Shown here: positions 1 through 9,270 of the stretch, piece after piece
Layout: each line of letters starts with the position of its first letter
Position numbering within the stretch: position 1 is the stretch's first letter
Assembly: GCA_937995755.1 (NCBI GenBank)
Contig: CALKJD010000010.1
Span: 1-41,503 of the forward strand
Direction of reading: 5' to 3'
From: an uncultured Saprospiraceae bacterium
GTDB taxonomy: Bacteria; Bacteroidota; Bacteroidia; Chitinophagales; Saprospiraceae
DNA: 41,503 nt
The notes under the pieces: generated by a model
What the model was told of the DNA's origin: nothing
The model's input: only the letters and a program-made list of their open reading frames with translations
Databases searched by the model: none
Program-made: the position numbers and the translations under genes

Positions 1-1467
1 ACTACAAGTTCTAGAGCAATTATCTTCGATAAGAAGGGGGCTGTTATATCAGTTGCTCAGAAAGAATTTACGCAGTATTTTCCTAAGCCTGGTTGGGTAG
101 AACATGATCCTATAGAGATTTGGTCGACTCAAGCAGGAGTAGCTTCAGAGGTAATTGCTAAAAAAGCATTGAAAGCTGAGAATCTTGCAGCCATAGGTAT
201 TACTAATCAAAGAGAAACTGTAGTTGTCTGGAATAGAAAGACAGGAAAGCCTGTGTATAATGCGATAGTATGGCAAGATAAACGTACTTCTGATTATTGT
301 GATGAATTGAAAAAACAAGGTCATGAAAAATCAGTAAGAGAAAAAACAGGATTGGTTATAGATTCATATTTTTCTGGCACTAAAGTGAAATGGATACTAG
401 ATAATGTAGAGGGAGCAAGAGCGAAAGCAGAATCTGGAGAATTAATAATGGGTACCATTGATACTTGGCTCATTTGGAATTTCACCAATGGAGAGCAACA
501 TGTTACTGATGTCTCAAATGCTTCTCGAACATTATTATTTAATATCAACACTATGGAGTGGGATGATGATTTACTTGAGTTGTTAACCATTCCTAAGTCT
601 ATGTTACCAAAAGTAAGGCAATCTAGTGAAGTGTATGGACATGCAAAATCTACTTTTTTCGATACTAAAATTCCTATTTCTGGTATAGCAGGTGATCAGC
701 AAGCGGCATTGTTTGGGCAAATGTGTACCAAGAAAGGTATGGTTAAGAATACCTATGGAACGGGTTGTTTCATGTTGATGAATATCGGTGATACGCCTAC
801 ACTATCTAAGAATAAGCTACTTACGACAGTGGCATGGAAAATTAATAATAAAGCGACCTATGCATTTGAAGGGAGTATATTTATAGCAGGAGCTGCGGTA
901 CAATGGCTAAGAGATGGTTTGAAGATAATTAGAAAATCTTCAGATGTAGAAGCATTGGCCAATTCTGTTCCAGATGCTGACGGTGTGTATTTCGTTCCAG
1001 CCTTTGCAGGATTAGGTGCACCGCATTGGAATCAACAAGCACAAGGAACTATGTTTGGGTTAACCAGAGGTAGTACAGATGCGCATATTGCGAGAGCCGC
1101 TATTGAAGCGATTGCATTCCAAACATTAGATGTACTAAAAGCTATGGAGTCAGATTCTGGAATTTCGATAAAGGAACTAAGAGTTGATGGTGGAGCCACC
1201 GTTAATGATATGTTGATGCAGTTTCAAGCGGATGTATTAAATACAACCACAGTACGTCCTAAAATAGTAGAGACAACTGCCATGGGAGCTGCGTTTCTTG
1301 CTGGACTGGCAGTAGGTTATTGGAAGGACACTGAAGAAATACAGGAAATATGGCAAGCGGATGCAACGTTCATTCCAACTGAAGATAGAGAGAATATTGG
1401 CGTTAAAATAAAAGGTTGGTATAGAGCCATTAAAGCTTTGGAATACTGGACAGAAGATAAGTATTAA
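1..1467 (+). CDS. glpK: Glycerol kinase, 5'-truncated by the window edge
   Basis: FGGY-family kinase that phosphorylates glycerol to glycerol 3-phosphate in the cytoplasm with ATP. The reading frame is open from base 1, and the first residues, [10 protein letters not shown], are the N-terminal phosphate-binding segment of GlpK. Only about the first ten residues are therefore missing, leaving 488 of the usual roughly 497. Visible family motifs are [10 protein letters not shown] and WQDKRT (substrate-binding Arg/Glu region), [14 protein letters not shown], the [10 protein letters not shown] segment with the catalytic Asp, [10 protein letters not shown] of the ATP site, and the C-terminal [21 protein letters not shown] at 169 is internal, not a start. 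The stop is TAA at 1465-1467 and no clear terminator follows. Upstream neighbours lie outside the window, so a glpF or glpD partner cannot be judged. Confidence 0.97.
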   Translation, partial: TTSSRAIIFDKKGAVISVAQKEFTQYFPKPGWVEHDPIEIWSTQAGVASEVIAKKALKAENLAAIGITNQRETVVVWNRKTGKPVYNAIVWQDKRTSDYCDELKKQGHEKSVREKTGLVIDSYFSGTKVKWILDNVEGARAKAESGELIMGTIDTWLIWNFTNGEQHVTDVSNASRTLLFNINTMEWDDDLLELLTIPKSMLPKVRQSSEVYGHAKSTFFDTKIPISGIAGDQQAALFGQMCTKKGMVKNTYGTGCFMLMNIGDTPTLSKNKLLTTVAWKINNKATYAFEGSIFIAGAAVQWLRDGLKIIRKSSDVEALANSVPDADGVYFVPAFAGLGAPHWNQQAQGTMFGLTRGSTDAHIARAAIEAIAFQTLDVLKAMESDSGISIKELRVDGGATVNDMLMQFQADVLNTTTVRPKIVETTAMGAAFLAGLAVGYWKDTEEIQEIWQADATFIPTEDRENIGVKIKGWYRAIKALEYWTEDKY

Positions 1468-1539
1468 TTTTATCATATTACTGTATTTATTGTAGTATGC
1501 ATATTTCGAATGTGACACTATCCATATTAAGGCCTTTAA

Positions 1540-1662
1540 CCATATTGTAGTAGTTCAAAAGGGTCAGGTATGTTAGGAGGTCAAAAAGGTATTGATGACA
1601 CTATTTTTCCTGCCCAAATGCTTGTTGATTATGTTCGTGTTTTTCAGAAAATAGATAAATAA
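1540..1662 (+). pseudogene. C-terminal remnant of a GH16-type glycosidase
   Basis: A short open stretch, bounded upstream by an in-frame TAA at 1537-1539, ends in a peptide containing GGQKGIDDTIFP and QMLVDYVRVFQ. This resembles the extreme C-terminus of secreted family-16 beta-glucanases/laminarinases, where a GG-x-GxDDxxFPxxMxVDYVRVYQ stretch forms the last beta-strands. No catalytic ExDxxE region or signal peptide is present between glpK and this scrap, so the body of the gene appears to be deleted. An ATG at 1570 could start a 30-codon ORF but is probably just an internal Met. The scrap ends one base before the next gene, suggesting the lost glycosidase was once co-transcribed with it. 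The assignment rests on motif memory. Confidence 0.6.
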
Positions 1663-1663
1663 T

Positions 1664-2572
1664 ATGAAATACTTTTCCTTGTTTTTAATAGTACTTGCCA
1701 TAAATTTTGTGGGCTGCAATAACGAGAATGTAGCTATTAAAGAAGTGTCAAAGCAGAGTGAAAGGCGTATTAATAATGAGAGGGAAATTGTAGTGTATAG
1801 TCACGGTTTGAGTGTAATGACTTACAATATTCGATTAGATGTTGCATCTGATGGCGAGAATGCTTGGCCGAATAGAAAATATTTTTTAACCTCACAAATT
1901 CTATTCAATAGTCCTGATGTCATGGGGGTACAAGAGGCGAGACCTAATCAGATGAATGATTTGAAAAATGCTCTTTCTAATTATAAGACAATTGGGATAG
2001 GTAGAGATGGAGGTAGTGAAGGTGAATATTCAGCTATCTTCTATGATGTCAATATATTAAAAGTAGAGCGTGAGAATACCTTTTGGCTTTCTGAAACTCC
2101 TAATGAAATATCTATTGGTTGGGATGCGGCTTATCCACGGATTTGTACTTATGGATTATTCACAAGATTAGAAGACGATCAAAAATTTTGGGTTTTTAAC
2201 ACACACTTAGATCATGTAGGTCAGCAAGCGAAATTGCAAAGTATGCAGCTCATCTTGCAGCGAATAAAGTCTATCAATACTGATGATTTTCCAGTGGTGC
2301 TTATGGGTGATTTCAATGTAGAACCTGATAGTGAATTAATAACAAATCTTAAGAAGAGTATGAAGGATGCTAAGGAAATATCTAATCTATCATTTGGATC
2401 TAATGGCACTTTCAATGGATTTAAGTTTGAGGAAAAAGTAACTAGAAGAATCGATTATATATTTGTTTCAAGATCAAATGTGGCAGTCGATAAATACGGA
2501 GTGCTATCAAGCTCAATCGATTTAAAATACCCTTCAGATCACTTTCCTGTTATGGTCCATTTAGGATTTTAA
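1664..2572 (+). CDS. Endonuclease/exonuclease/phosphatase-family lipoprotein
   Basis: A 302-residue protein with a lipoprotein signal peptide (lipobox FVGC, lipidated Cys18), so probably anchored in the envelope facing the periplasm or the surface. From residue 49 it follows the EEP fold: MTYNIR (Asn55), VQEARP (metal ligand Glu91), NTHLDH (His181), GDFNVEP (Asp216, Asn218), RRIDYIFVS (Asp264) and the terminal SDHFPV (Asp292-His293). All catalytic positions are present, so a metal-dependent phosphoesterase is likely. The substrate (nucleic acid, sugar phosphate or phospholipid head group) cannot be told. In Bacteroidota such lipoproteins often sit in polysaccharide-utilisation loci, which fits the adjoining GH16 scrap. 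The ATG is one base after the scrap's TAA. Confidence 0.9.
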   Translation: MKYFSLFLIVLAINFVGCNNENVAIKEVSKQSERRINNEREIVVYSHGLSVMTYNIRLDVASDGENAWPNRKYFLTSQILFNSPDVMGVQEARPNQMNDLKNALSNYKTIGIGRDGGSEGEYSAIFYDVNILKVERENTFWLSETPNEISIGWDAAYPRICTYGLFTRLEDDQKFWVFNTHLDHVGQQAKLQSMQLILQRIKSINTDDFPVVLMGDFNVEPDSELITNLKKSMKDAKEISNLSFGSNGTFNGFKFEEKVTRRIDYIFVSRSNVAVDKYGVLSSSIDLKYPSDHFPVMVHLGF

Positions 2573-2587
2573 CTAATTGTTTTTTAT

Positions 2588-2605
2588 AAATAAAATTGTT
2601 TATTT
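2588..2605 (+). terminator. Weak A/T-only hairpin after the EEP gene
   Basis: AAATAAA, a 4-base loop and TTTATTT form a perfect 7-bp stem 15 bases after the stop codon. All pairs are A-T and no clean U-tract follows, so a terminator role is only possible. Confidence 0.2.
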
Positions 2606-2685
2606 CCATCATTTCACCCTTTATGATGACAAGGGAGTTTTCGTAAGCCGATAACTTTACCGAATACAAAATCAATCCTTGTCAT

Positions 2686-4905
2686 ATGAAAAGAGCATTA
2701 ATTACACTACTCATCGTAGTAGGTGTTTTGGAGATAGGAAGCGCCCAAACAGTAATTTGGACAGGGGCAGCGGGTAATGAGTTTTGGGATGATGAAGATA
2801 ATTGGAATACGGGAGCAGTACCTACATTAAGTGACGAGGTAAGAATCGAAAATGCATCAGATGATGTTGTCATCCAGACAGGATATAGTACAACGATTCT
2901 CAAGTTATACTGCAATGGAGAGTTGACTATAAATGATGATGGGCAATTGATCGTTGATGGATCTGATGTAAATGGAATATTTGGTTCTGGGTGCCTTAAA
3001 GTTTTAGGAGAGTTGGAGGTACTTAAAGCTACTACAGGAATAACCATCAATACGCTCCTAATTGGAACTACTGGTGATGTAAGAATATTGAATTCCAAAA
3101 GCAAAGGAATCATAGGGAATAGTATAACCAATAATGGATATCTATTTATTGGTAATACCATTGACACCGGAATAGACGGTATCATCATTAATTCAGGTGT
3201 ACTTGAAATCAATGATGCTCTAAATGGAGTAGAAGGGAATCTTATTAATAGTGGGGATGCTGATTTTACTCAAATCATTAACGTGGGTATTGTTGATCAA
3301 TTTGATAATAGTGGAACGATTAGTATATCAGGAGGTGCAGTTAATGTCTTTCTTTATTTTGATGCTACCAATAGCGGTGAAATTAATCTAAGTAATGCAA
3401 GCGTAAGAGCGATCAATGGACCAGGAGTTTCATATACTTTGACTAATGAGGCTGATGGTGAGATTAATATTTCTAATACACCTAAGGGTATATTAATGGA
3501 TGGTGCAGATATAATAAATCAGGGTGAGATTAACATTACTAACACAGTTCACGGTATAGATTTAGTTGAAGGGACACTTACTGTTGGCGCCGTAGGTAGT
3601 GTCGATATTTCCACTACCACTGGTCAAGCTATTACGGTAGACGCTACATCTGATGTTTCTAATAGTGGATCGATTACATTGACATCTGCCGCTTTAATAG
3701 ATATCTTTGAGATAAGTACAGGAGGGGCTTACGTAGGTCTTGTAGGTGGTATTATGTCAATTACCAACGGAGCTGATGCTATTGTTTGTCGAGGTGCATT
3801 TACTAATGCGGATACGCTAATTATAACAGGGTCGCAGCGTGCATTTACTAATGGTGGAATATCGGAAGTAGTATTAAATAATGAAACTACTGGCGTAATT
3901 AGAATGAATGATATTGTCACATCGTCGATTATCGCTGATGTAAATAACCAGGGAGATTTCAGAATAGAAGATGAAAATAGTAATGTGGCGATGGAAGGGC
4001 ATCTAATAAATTCTGGAAAATTTGTCTTTATATTTTTAGATAATGGTGCACTATCTGGAAGATTGACTAATCGAGGAGATTTTGATGTGCACACTTGCAA
4101 CGCTACAGCACTTAACTTAATTGAGGGGGGAAGTTATAATTCTGATATTGGAGATATCTTCATTTATAGAGCAAATGGGGTGGGTGTCTCCTTGTCAGGA
4201 GATGATGTACTTTTTAATAATTCAGGAATAATACAAGTAGAAGAGAAGTACTTCGACTCAGTATTAGTCACCGACAATGCTGGATTCTATAATATTGCTA
4301 ATGGCACGGTAATCGGTGAATGGAGAAAAACTGCAGTGAGAGTATTAAATGGAGGTACTTATCATAATCAAGGTCTAACTTCATCGATTAACTGTTCATT
4401 AACTGGTGTTTCTTTATCTGAAGGTGACTTTGTAAATACCCAAGGTGCTACTTTGGATGTCATCTATTCATACACAGGTATTTCCGCTGCGAATAATTCT
4501 ATTTTTGTTAATAATGGAAATCTAACTATCGAGGGTACTGCTAATGATACAGGGATTAAGATAGTCTCTGATTCCTATTTTAGTAATACTTCTACAGCTA
4601 ATATTGATATTTCTCAGACGGCTTCAGTAGGAATTTATACTGATGCTGATGGATTTTTTAATAATGTAGGCAGTATTGTGATTTCGTCAGACTTCACAGG
4701 TGTCACTAATAACGCAAGCTTTTTTAATAGTGGAATTCTTTCTATTTTAGATTATTCTAATTTGGCAATCAGCAATAATTCAATATTAAGCGATATGTCA
4801 AATTCTGGAAGCATAAATATTAATAAAGGAAATAGTCTAGTGGATATAAAAAATGTCCCTGGAGCAATGTTTTCTAATACAGGAAATATTACTATTAGTC
4901 CATAG
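2686..4905 (+). CDS. Secreted repetitive beta-helix-like protein lacking a sorting domain
   Basis: A 739-residue protein with a cleavable signal peptide (about residues 1-20, ending GSAQ). The mature N-terminus carries WTGAAGNEFWDDEDNWNTG, a motif common at the start of Bacteroidota surface proteins that precede beta-helix regions. The rest is built of degenerate repeats of roughly 15-25 residues around 'N-(S/N)-G-x-(I/L)-x-I' (for example NSGSI, NNGYLFI, NQGEINI, NSGILSI), as in a right-handed parallel beta-helix. Cys and aromatic residues are sparse. It ends at ITISP with no T9SS type A or B sorting domain, unlike the other large secreted proteins here, and no continuation is visible in another frame. 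It may be an adhesin or filament, or a truncated one. No enzymatic residues were recognised. Confidence 0.8.
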   Translation: MKRALITLLIVVGVLEIGSAQTVIWTGAAGNEFWDDEDNWNTGAVPTLSDEVRIENASDDVVIQTGYSTTILKLYCNGELTINDDGQLIVDGSDVNGIFGSGCLKVLGELEVLKATTGITINTLLIGTTGDVRILNSKSKGIIGNSITNNGYLFIGNTIDTGIDGIIINSGVLEINDALNGVEGNLINSGDADFTQIINVGIVDQFDNSGTISISGGAVNVFLYFDATNSGEINLSNASVRAINGPGVSYTLTNEADGEINISNTPKGILMDGADIINQGEINITNTVHGIDLVEGTLTVGAVGSVDISTTTGQAITVDATSDVSNSGSITLTSAALIDIFEISTGGAYVGLVGGIMSITNGADAIVCRGAFTNADTLIITGSQRAFTNGGISEVVLNNETTGVIRMNDIVTSSIIADVNNQGDFRIEDENSNVAMEGHLINSGKFVFIFLDNGALSGRLTNRGDFDVHTCNATALNLIEGGSYNSDIGDIFIYRANGVGVSLSGDDVLFNNSGIIQVEEKYFDSVLVTDNAGFYNIANGTVIGEWRKTAVRVLNGGTYHNQGLTSSINCSLTGVSLSEGDFVNTQGATLDVIYSYTGISAANNSIFVNNGNLTIEGTANDTGIKIVSDSYFSNTSTANIDISQTASVGIYTDADGFFNNVGSIVISSDFTGVTNNASFFNSGILSILDYSNLAISNNSILSDMSNSGSININKGNSLVDIKNVPGAMFSNTGNITISP

Positions 4906-4994
4906 AAATGCATTGTCTTTTATTTTCTAATTGTATTTTGTAAGTAAGTAATTTTTATCTCTCTAAAAGGACTGTGGTGAATAGAATTGGAATA

Positions 4995-7157
4995 ATGAAA
5001 TTTTTATTGGTTGAGTCGATTTTTAAATTTCGATTATTCATGTTGGTGATGCTATGTTTTGCTGTGAGTAATAATATGTTAGCGCAAGTGGAGACCAACG
5101 ATTTTGAGGTAGACTTAGAATCCTATAAGAGTAAATATCATCAAGCGATCGAAGGGAATAATCAAGAAGATCAAGCTTCGATTTTAGAAATAATAGTTAA
5201 AGAGTATAACTCTTTGAGCAATTGGGATTCTGTATATTATTACAATCGCTTATTAGCCAAGGTGCAATTAGAAGTAGGAGATAAAGAGCGCTTCCTAAAT
5301 GCATATATGGTGAATATGTCCATAGCCGGAATGTTTGACAAATATGATATTGATCTTGAGGAGGCCAATAACACGATCTATACTTATGCTAATGATCCAG
5401 TACTACATCCTTTTCGTCGTGGTGAAATTTATGCAGTGGTAGGCAAGTATGTGTTTTCTAATGTCAATCGAGATTCTGCAATTGTGCTTTTAGACAGAGC
5501 CATAGAATTGTCTCAGCACCCGGAAGTTGAAAAACAGTATTTGCTCTCTCATCAAAAACAAAAAGCAATTTATCTCAATGCAATGGGGCGGAATGATGAA
5601 GCGATTGCTGAGTTAATGGATATCATTAGGAATGAGCAGTTTTCTTTAAACTCCTCCTACTTTCGATGGGGAATAATGGATGAGTTGGGAGACATTTTTT
5701 TTGATATAAGGAATTATGAGAAAGCTGAGTTATACTACAATAAAGCAATGCGAATTGCTCAGGAAAATAGTTTTGAATTTAGTGAAGCTTTCTCAAAGGG
5801 TGCTTTAGCAAAAGTCAGGATATCCGAAAATAGATTGGAGGAAGCGGAATTGCTTATAAATCAAACTGTACCTGTCTTTTTGAAAAAGAAAAAATACTTA
5901 AATGTAGCCATAGCTTTTCTCGATAAGGCTACCATTCGTAGTAAATATTTCGATTATAATAGCGCACAGATGCTCCTTGATTCTACTGATTATTATCTTG
6001 GTACTATGATAAGTGAACAGCTTTATGGTAATCAATCTATTGTCCGTGGTAATGTAAATCTGTTACGTACAGAAATCGCTTTAAACACGGATAGAATAGA
6101 TGAAGCTAAAGATATGGTCAATGCTATAGAGCGTGATGAAAATTTTAGTAGTATTAATAATGCTCGAGTAAAGTTAGCTTATATGAGATATCAGATTGCT
6201 AAAGAAGAAAACCGAGGAGATGACGCGCTTGGTTATTTTGAACAATATGTTTTGCAAAGAGATTCTATCGAAGCATCTAGTAGTCGGATGCGTGTTAATA
6301 TTATAGAGTCTGAGTTTAATCGTCAAGAGCAAGATAATAAAATTGCTGTACTTGATGCTGTTACAGTTGAACAACGAAAGTCGCTTGCACTCAGAAATAA
6401 GGCATTGATTATTGGTGGATTAATGTTAGCTTTTCTAGCCGGCTTACTAATAGGGTTGTATAAGATGTATCGTAAAAATAAGGAAAGTCAAATTAAGTTG
6501 GAAGAACAGAATATAATCATTCAGAAAGCTCTAGCAGAAAACAAAGTGCTTATTAAAGAAATACATCATCGAGTAAAAAATAATCTTCAAGTTATCTCGT
6601 CTCTATTAAGTTTGCAAGAGCGAAAGGTTACAGATGAGAATACCAAAGAAGCCTTGAGGTCAAGTAAAACAAGAGTTGAAACTATGTCAATTCTTCATCA
6701 AAGTCTCTATCAAGAGGATAATGTAAAGGGCATAAGTGTGCAGCAGTATTTTACCCAATTAGTTAATAACTTGATTGATACGTACACAGTTAATGATAGC
6801 ATATCCACTACGGTAGATATCGACGATCTGAAGATAGATGTAGATAGTCTGATTCCTATTGGCTTAGTAGCTAACGAGCTTATTTGTAATGCTATTAAAC
6901 ATGGTGTTGGAGATGCTGAAATGGGAAGTATAATTGTGTCTCTTAAAGAAGAGGGAGATCAGATTATACTATCAGTTGAAGATAGTGGAGGCAAATTAAA
7001 TCAAAATGAATTGACCATAAAAAGTGGATCGCTAGGTGTTAAGTTGATTAAAGCGTTCTCTAATAGATTGGATGGAACAATTGTCGTAGATTCAGGTGAC
7101 TCCACTAAGGTGTCATTAGTAATTAATAAAGCAAATATCAATTTTGTCAATGGATAA
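4995..7157 (+). CDS. TPR sensor histidine kinase (HisKA_2 type)
   Basis: Membrane sensor kinase with an N-terminal signal/anchor ending NNMLAQ, a periplasmic region of TPR-like helical repeats (about residues 50-440), one transmembrane helix near 470-490 (LIIGGLMLAFLAGLLIGLY), a short coiled coil, then the kinase core. The dimerisation box EIHHRVKNNLQ marks the HisKA_2 subfamily, with phospho-His at about residue 525. The ATPase domain has the N-box NELICNAIKHG, the D-box VEDSGG and a G-box-like SGSLGVKLIKAF. A GTG at 4974 would add seven residues; ATG 4995 is preferred because it begins directly with a signal sequence. The gene overlaps the response-regulator gene by 8 bases, so the two are probably translationally coupled. 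The ligand is unknown; TPR sensor domains in this phylum usually sense protein or envelope cues. Confidence 0.9.
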   Translation: MKFLLVESIFKFRLFMLVMLCFAVSNNMLAQVETNDFEVDLESYKSKYHQAIEGNNQEDQASILEIIVKEYNSLSNWDSVYYYNRLLAKVQLEVGDKERFLNAYMVNMSIAGMFDKYDIDLEEANNTIYTYANDPVLHPFRRGEIYAVVGKYVFSNVNRDSAIVLLDRAIELSQHPEVEKQYLLSHQKQKAIYLNAMGRNDEAIAELMDIIRNEQFSLNSSYFRWGIMDELGDIFFDIRNYEKAELYYNKAMRIAQENSFEFSEAFSKGALAKVRISENRLEEAELLINQTVPVFLKKKKYLNVAIAFLDKATIRSKYFDYNSAQMLLDSTDYYLGTMISEQLYGNQSIVRGNVNLLRTEIALNTDRIDEAKDMVNAIERDENFSSINNARVKLAYMRYQIAKEENRGDDALGYFEQYVLQRDSIEASSSRMRVNIIESEFNRQEQDNKIAVLDAVTVEQRKSLALRNKALIIGGLMLAFLAGLLIGLYKMYRKNKESQIKLEEQNIIIQKALAENKVLIKEIHHRVKNNLQVISSLLSLQERKVTDENTKEALRSSKTRVETMSILHQSLYQEDNVKGISVQQYFTQLVNNLIDTYTVNDSISTTVDIDDLKIDVDSLIPIGLVANELICNAIKHGVGDAEMGSIIVSLKEEGDQIILSVEDSGGKLNQNELTIKSGSLGVKLIKAFSNRLDGTIVVDSGDSTKVSLVINKANINFVNG

Positions 7158-7755
7158 TGTTAAAGTGTTAATCGTTGAAGATGATGCTGTGATAGCAGAA
7201 GACCTTCAAGATATTCTAGAAAATGCTGGATACGAAATAGTAGGCATTGCTCACAGTGCTCAAAAGGCGATTGACATCTTATCGATTAGACCGATAGATT
7301 TAGTTTTTCTTGATGTTTCTCTTAGTGATAATAGTACGGGTATAGATGTAGCAAATTATATTAATGAGCATCTTAATGTACCTTTTGTCTTTTTAACATC
7401 CTATAGCGATGCTGAGACGGTGAAGAGTGTAGTTGAGACTAATCCTGGAGGTTATCTTGTGAAGCCATTTAAAGAAAAAGACATATTGCCAGCTGCAGTT
7501 TTGGCAGTAGCCAATTCAAAAAATATAAGTAAAGACCATTTTCCTGATTTAGATGCGATTAATAAAAAGCTAAATGTGAATCTGACGGCTCAAGAGTTTA
7601 AAGTGTTATTTATGATTTGGGAAGGAAAGAAGAATAATGAAATTGCCGCAGAACTTTTTCTTTCAGTAAATACGATAAAGACTCATATACGAAGAATATT
7701 TTCTAAGATGAATGTCAATTCTAGAGTTTCTGCGATTAGTATTGTGTTTAAATAA
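7150..7755 (+). CDS. Response regulator, receiver plus LuxR-type HTH
   Basis: Cytoplasmic partner of the preceding kinase. The receiver domain (about residues 3-120) has the acidic pair Asp11-Asp12, the phosphoacceptor Asp55 in LVFLDVSL, a Thr/Ser position in FLTSYSD and the conserved Lys in YLVKPFKEKD. The C-terminal domain (about 145-200) has the NarL/LuxR helix-turn-helix pattern: LTAQEFKVL, NNEIAAELFLSVNTIKTHI and FSKMNVNSR. The start is ATG 7150, inside the kinase stop region; a TTG at 7144 is possible but less likely. Pairing a HisKA_2 kinase with a LuxR-type regulator fits known Bacteroidota systems. Targets are unknown. Its stop lies only 14 bases from the stop of the convergent GH3 gene, with no hairpin between. 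Confidence 0.93.
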   Translation: MDNVKVLIVEDDAVIAEDLQDILENAGYEIVGIAHSAQKAIDILSIRPIDLVFLDVSLSDNSTGIDVANYINEHLNVPFVFLTSYSDAETVKSVVETNPGGYLVKPFKEKDILPAAVLAVANSKNISKDHFPDLDAINKKLNVNLTAQEFKVLFMIWEGKKNNEIAAELFLSVNTIKTHIRRIFSKMNVNSRVSAISIVFK

Positions 7756-7769
7756 ATTTGATGATTTAG

Positions 7770-9269
7770 TTATGATGAGGTATTTATGATCTTATCTATA
7801 ATCGCTCTGTCATTACTCAATCTAGCTACTTTGTTCTGGCCGCCTAGTTTACCTAATGACTTTTGGTAACGAGCAAAACTTCCAGGCCTAACTCTATGAA
7901 TCTGCAATGGTCTGATTACTTTTCCTCCTACCAATTCCTTGTAGTGGAAATTTACTTTTTGCATCTCTTGATCAAGGGTTCGACTAAAGTCTACTAAATC
8001 TATTCTCGGTTCTACTTCGATACACCATTCATGATAGGGCAGCCCTCCGTCCGTAGGAGCGATCATTGGAGCTACGGTAAATTCATCAACAGGTATTTTA
8101 TGTTTTTGTATAGCTGTAGTAAATGCTTTTTCTACTTCTTGGCCAATAACATGTTCTCCAAAAGCTGATATGAAATGCTTAGTTCGACCCTTAACAAGAA
8201 GTCGGTATGGGTCTATAGAAGTAAACTCAATTATATCTCCTATCATCGAACAAAATAATCCAGCATTGTTACTGAGCATAATTGCATAAGGTACACCGAC
8301 TTTTACATCTTCTAATGGTATGCGTGCAGTCTCTGAATCGTCTAGTCGGTCGGTAGGCACAAACTCGAAAAAAACACCAGCATTAGTGTTGAGTAATAAA
8401 GAATTGTCATTGGTATCGGTTTGGTAAGCAATAAAACCTTCTGTCGCTGGATATGTCTCTAGAGATAACAGAGATTTGCCTATCAACTTTTCCATCTTCT
8501 GTCGATATGGCTCATAGTTCATTCCGCCATAGATGAATAGACGAAGATTTTGGAATATAGAGATCACAGAATCCTTACCTGTATAGTCTATCAATTGCTC
8601 CATAAACATAGTTACCCATGGTGGGATGCCACTGATCATTCTGAGGTCTTTGTCATGGATCTCTTTGATGATGCCCATTACTTTTTCTTCCCAATCTGGA
8701 ATGATATTCGTCTCGTATGAGGGCACCTGATTGCCTCTCATCCATTGAGGTACTTGATGGTTGACGATGCCAGATAGTCTACCAGTAAGTATTCCACCTT
8801 CTGTCTTATCTAACTTGGGTGACCCTGAAAGAAATAATAGATTTCCATCAAATAGATCGACTACATTATTTCTGTAAGCAAATGACATCGTAGCATTTCG
8901 AGCAGTACCGAAATGATAAGGAATACTTTCTTTGCTTAGAGGGATGTATTTGATACCACTTGTAGTACCTGCAGTTCCGACAATATAAGAGGGTTGCCCA
9001 GGCCAGAGTATGTTTTTTTCTCCTTGCAGTACTCTATCCATATAGCCTTTGATCTTCTCATAATGTAAGACAGGAATACGTTTTCGGTATTGCTCATAAG
9101 TGCGTATATCTGACAAGCCATAGTCTTCTCCAAACACAGTTGACGTAGCCATCTTTACATTGGACTGTCTGATCTTTTCTTGGTGAGCTACAGCATTGTA
9201 CTGATCTTTCTCGATCTTCTTGCTGATATGCTTCGCTATTGGTGATATGATGCTAGACTTTATTCCCAT
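7770..9269 (-). CDS. GH3-family acyl-adenylase-like protein (second of tandem pair)
   Basis: A 499-residue member of the GH3 family, named after plant auxin-responsive GH3 proteins, which belong to the ANL adenylating superfamily and join amino acids to acyl acids such as jasmonate or indole-acetate. The nucleotide-binding motif TAGTTSG lies at residues 99-105, followed by YIPLSKE. Other family blocks are LFLSGSP, GIPPWVTMF, LFIYGGMNYEPY, YPATEGFIAYQ, FISAFGEHVIG (C-terminal hinge) and the terminal KSLGKLGGQNKVARLSNDR. There is no signal peptide, so it is cytoplasmic. It aligns with its upstream neighbour almost without gaps and has the same length, so they are duplicates. The substrate of bacterial members is not established. 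The start is one base after the neighbour's stop, indicating an operon. Confidence 0.9.
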   Translation of the reverse strand: MGIKSSIISPIAKHISKKIEKDQYNAVAHQEKIRQSNVKMATSTVFGEDYGLSDIRTYEQYRKRIPVLHYEKIKGYMDRVLQGEKNILWPGQPSYIVGTAGTTSGIKYIPLSKESIPYHFGTARNATMSFAYRNNVVDLFDGNLLFLSGSPKLDKTEGGILTGRLSGIVNHQVPQWMRGNQVPSYETNIIPDWEEKVMGIIKEIHDKDLRMISGIPPWVTMFMEQLIDYTGKDSVISIFQNLRLFIYGGMNYEPYRQKMEKLIGKSLLSLETYPATEGFIAYQTDTNDNSLLLNTNAGVFFEFVPTDRLDDSETARIPLEDVKVGVPYAIMLSNNAGLFCSMIGDIIEFTSIDPYRLLVKGRTKHFISAFGEHVIGQEVEKAFTTAIQKHKIPVDEFTVAPMIAPTDGGLPYHEWCIEVEPRIDLVDFSRTLDQEMQKVNFHYKELVGGKVIRPLQIHRVRPGSFARYQKSLGKLGGQNKVARLSNDRAIIDKIINTSS

Positions 9270-9270
9270 T

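Noticed and set aside
169..1467. TTG at 169 as the glpK start
   Set aside because: The frame is open back to base 1 and encodes the GlpK N-terminal motif TTSSRA, so the gene begins before the window.
2682..3212. 176-codon minus-strand frame opposite the repetitive secreted protein
   Set aside because: The open frame follows from the repetitive, AT-rich codon use of the plus-strand gene; there is no recognisable domain or start signal.
4974..4994. GTG 4974 as the start of the TPR sensor kinase
   Set aside because: It would add seven residues before a signal sequence that begins naturally at ATG 4995. It is not excluded, only less likely.
4906..4994. Frameshifted continuation of the 739-residue protein into a sorting domain
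   Set aside because: No frame after 4905 contains a PNP/GxY-type sorting motif before the next gene, so there is no evidence for a simple frameshift.
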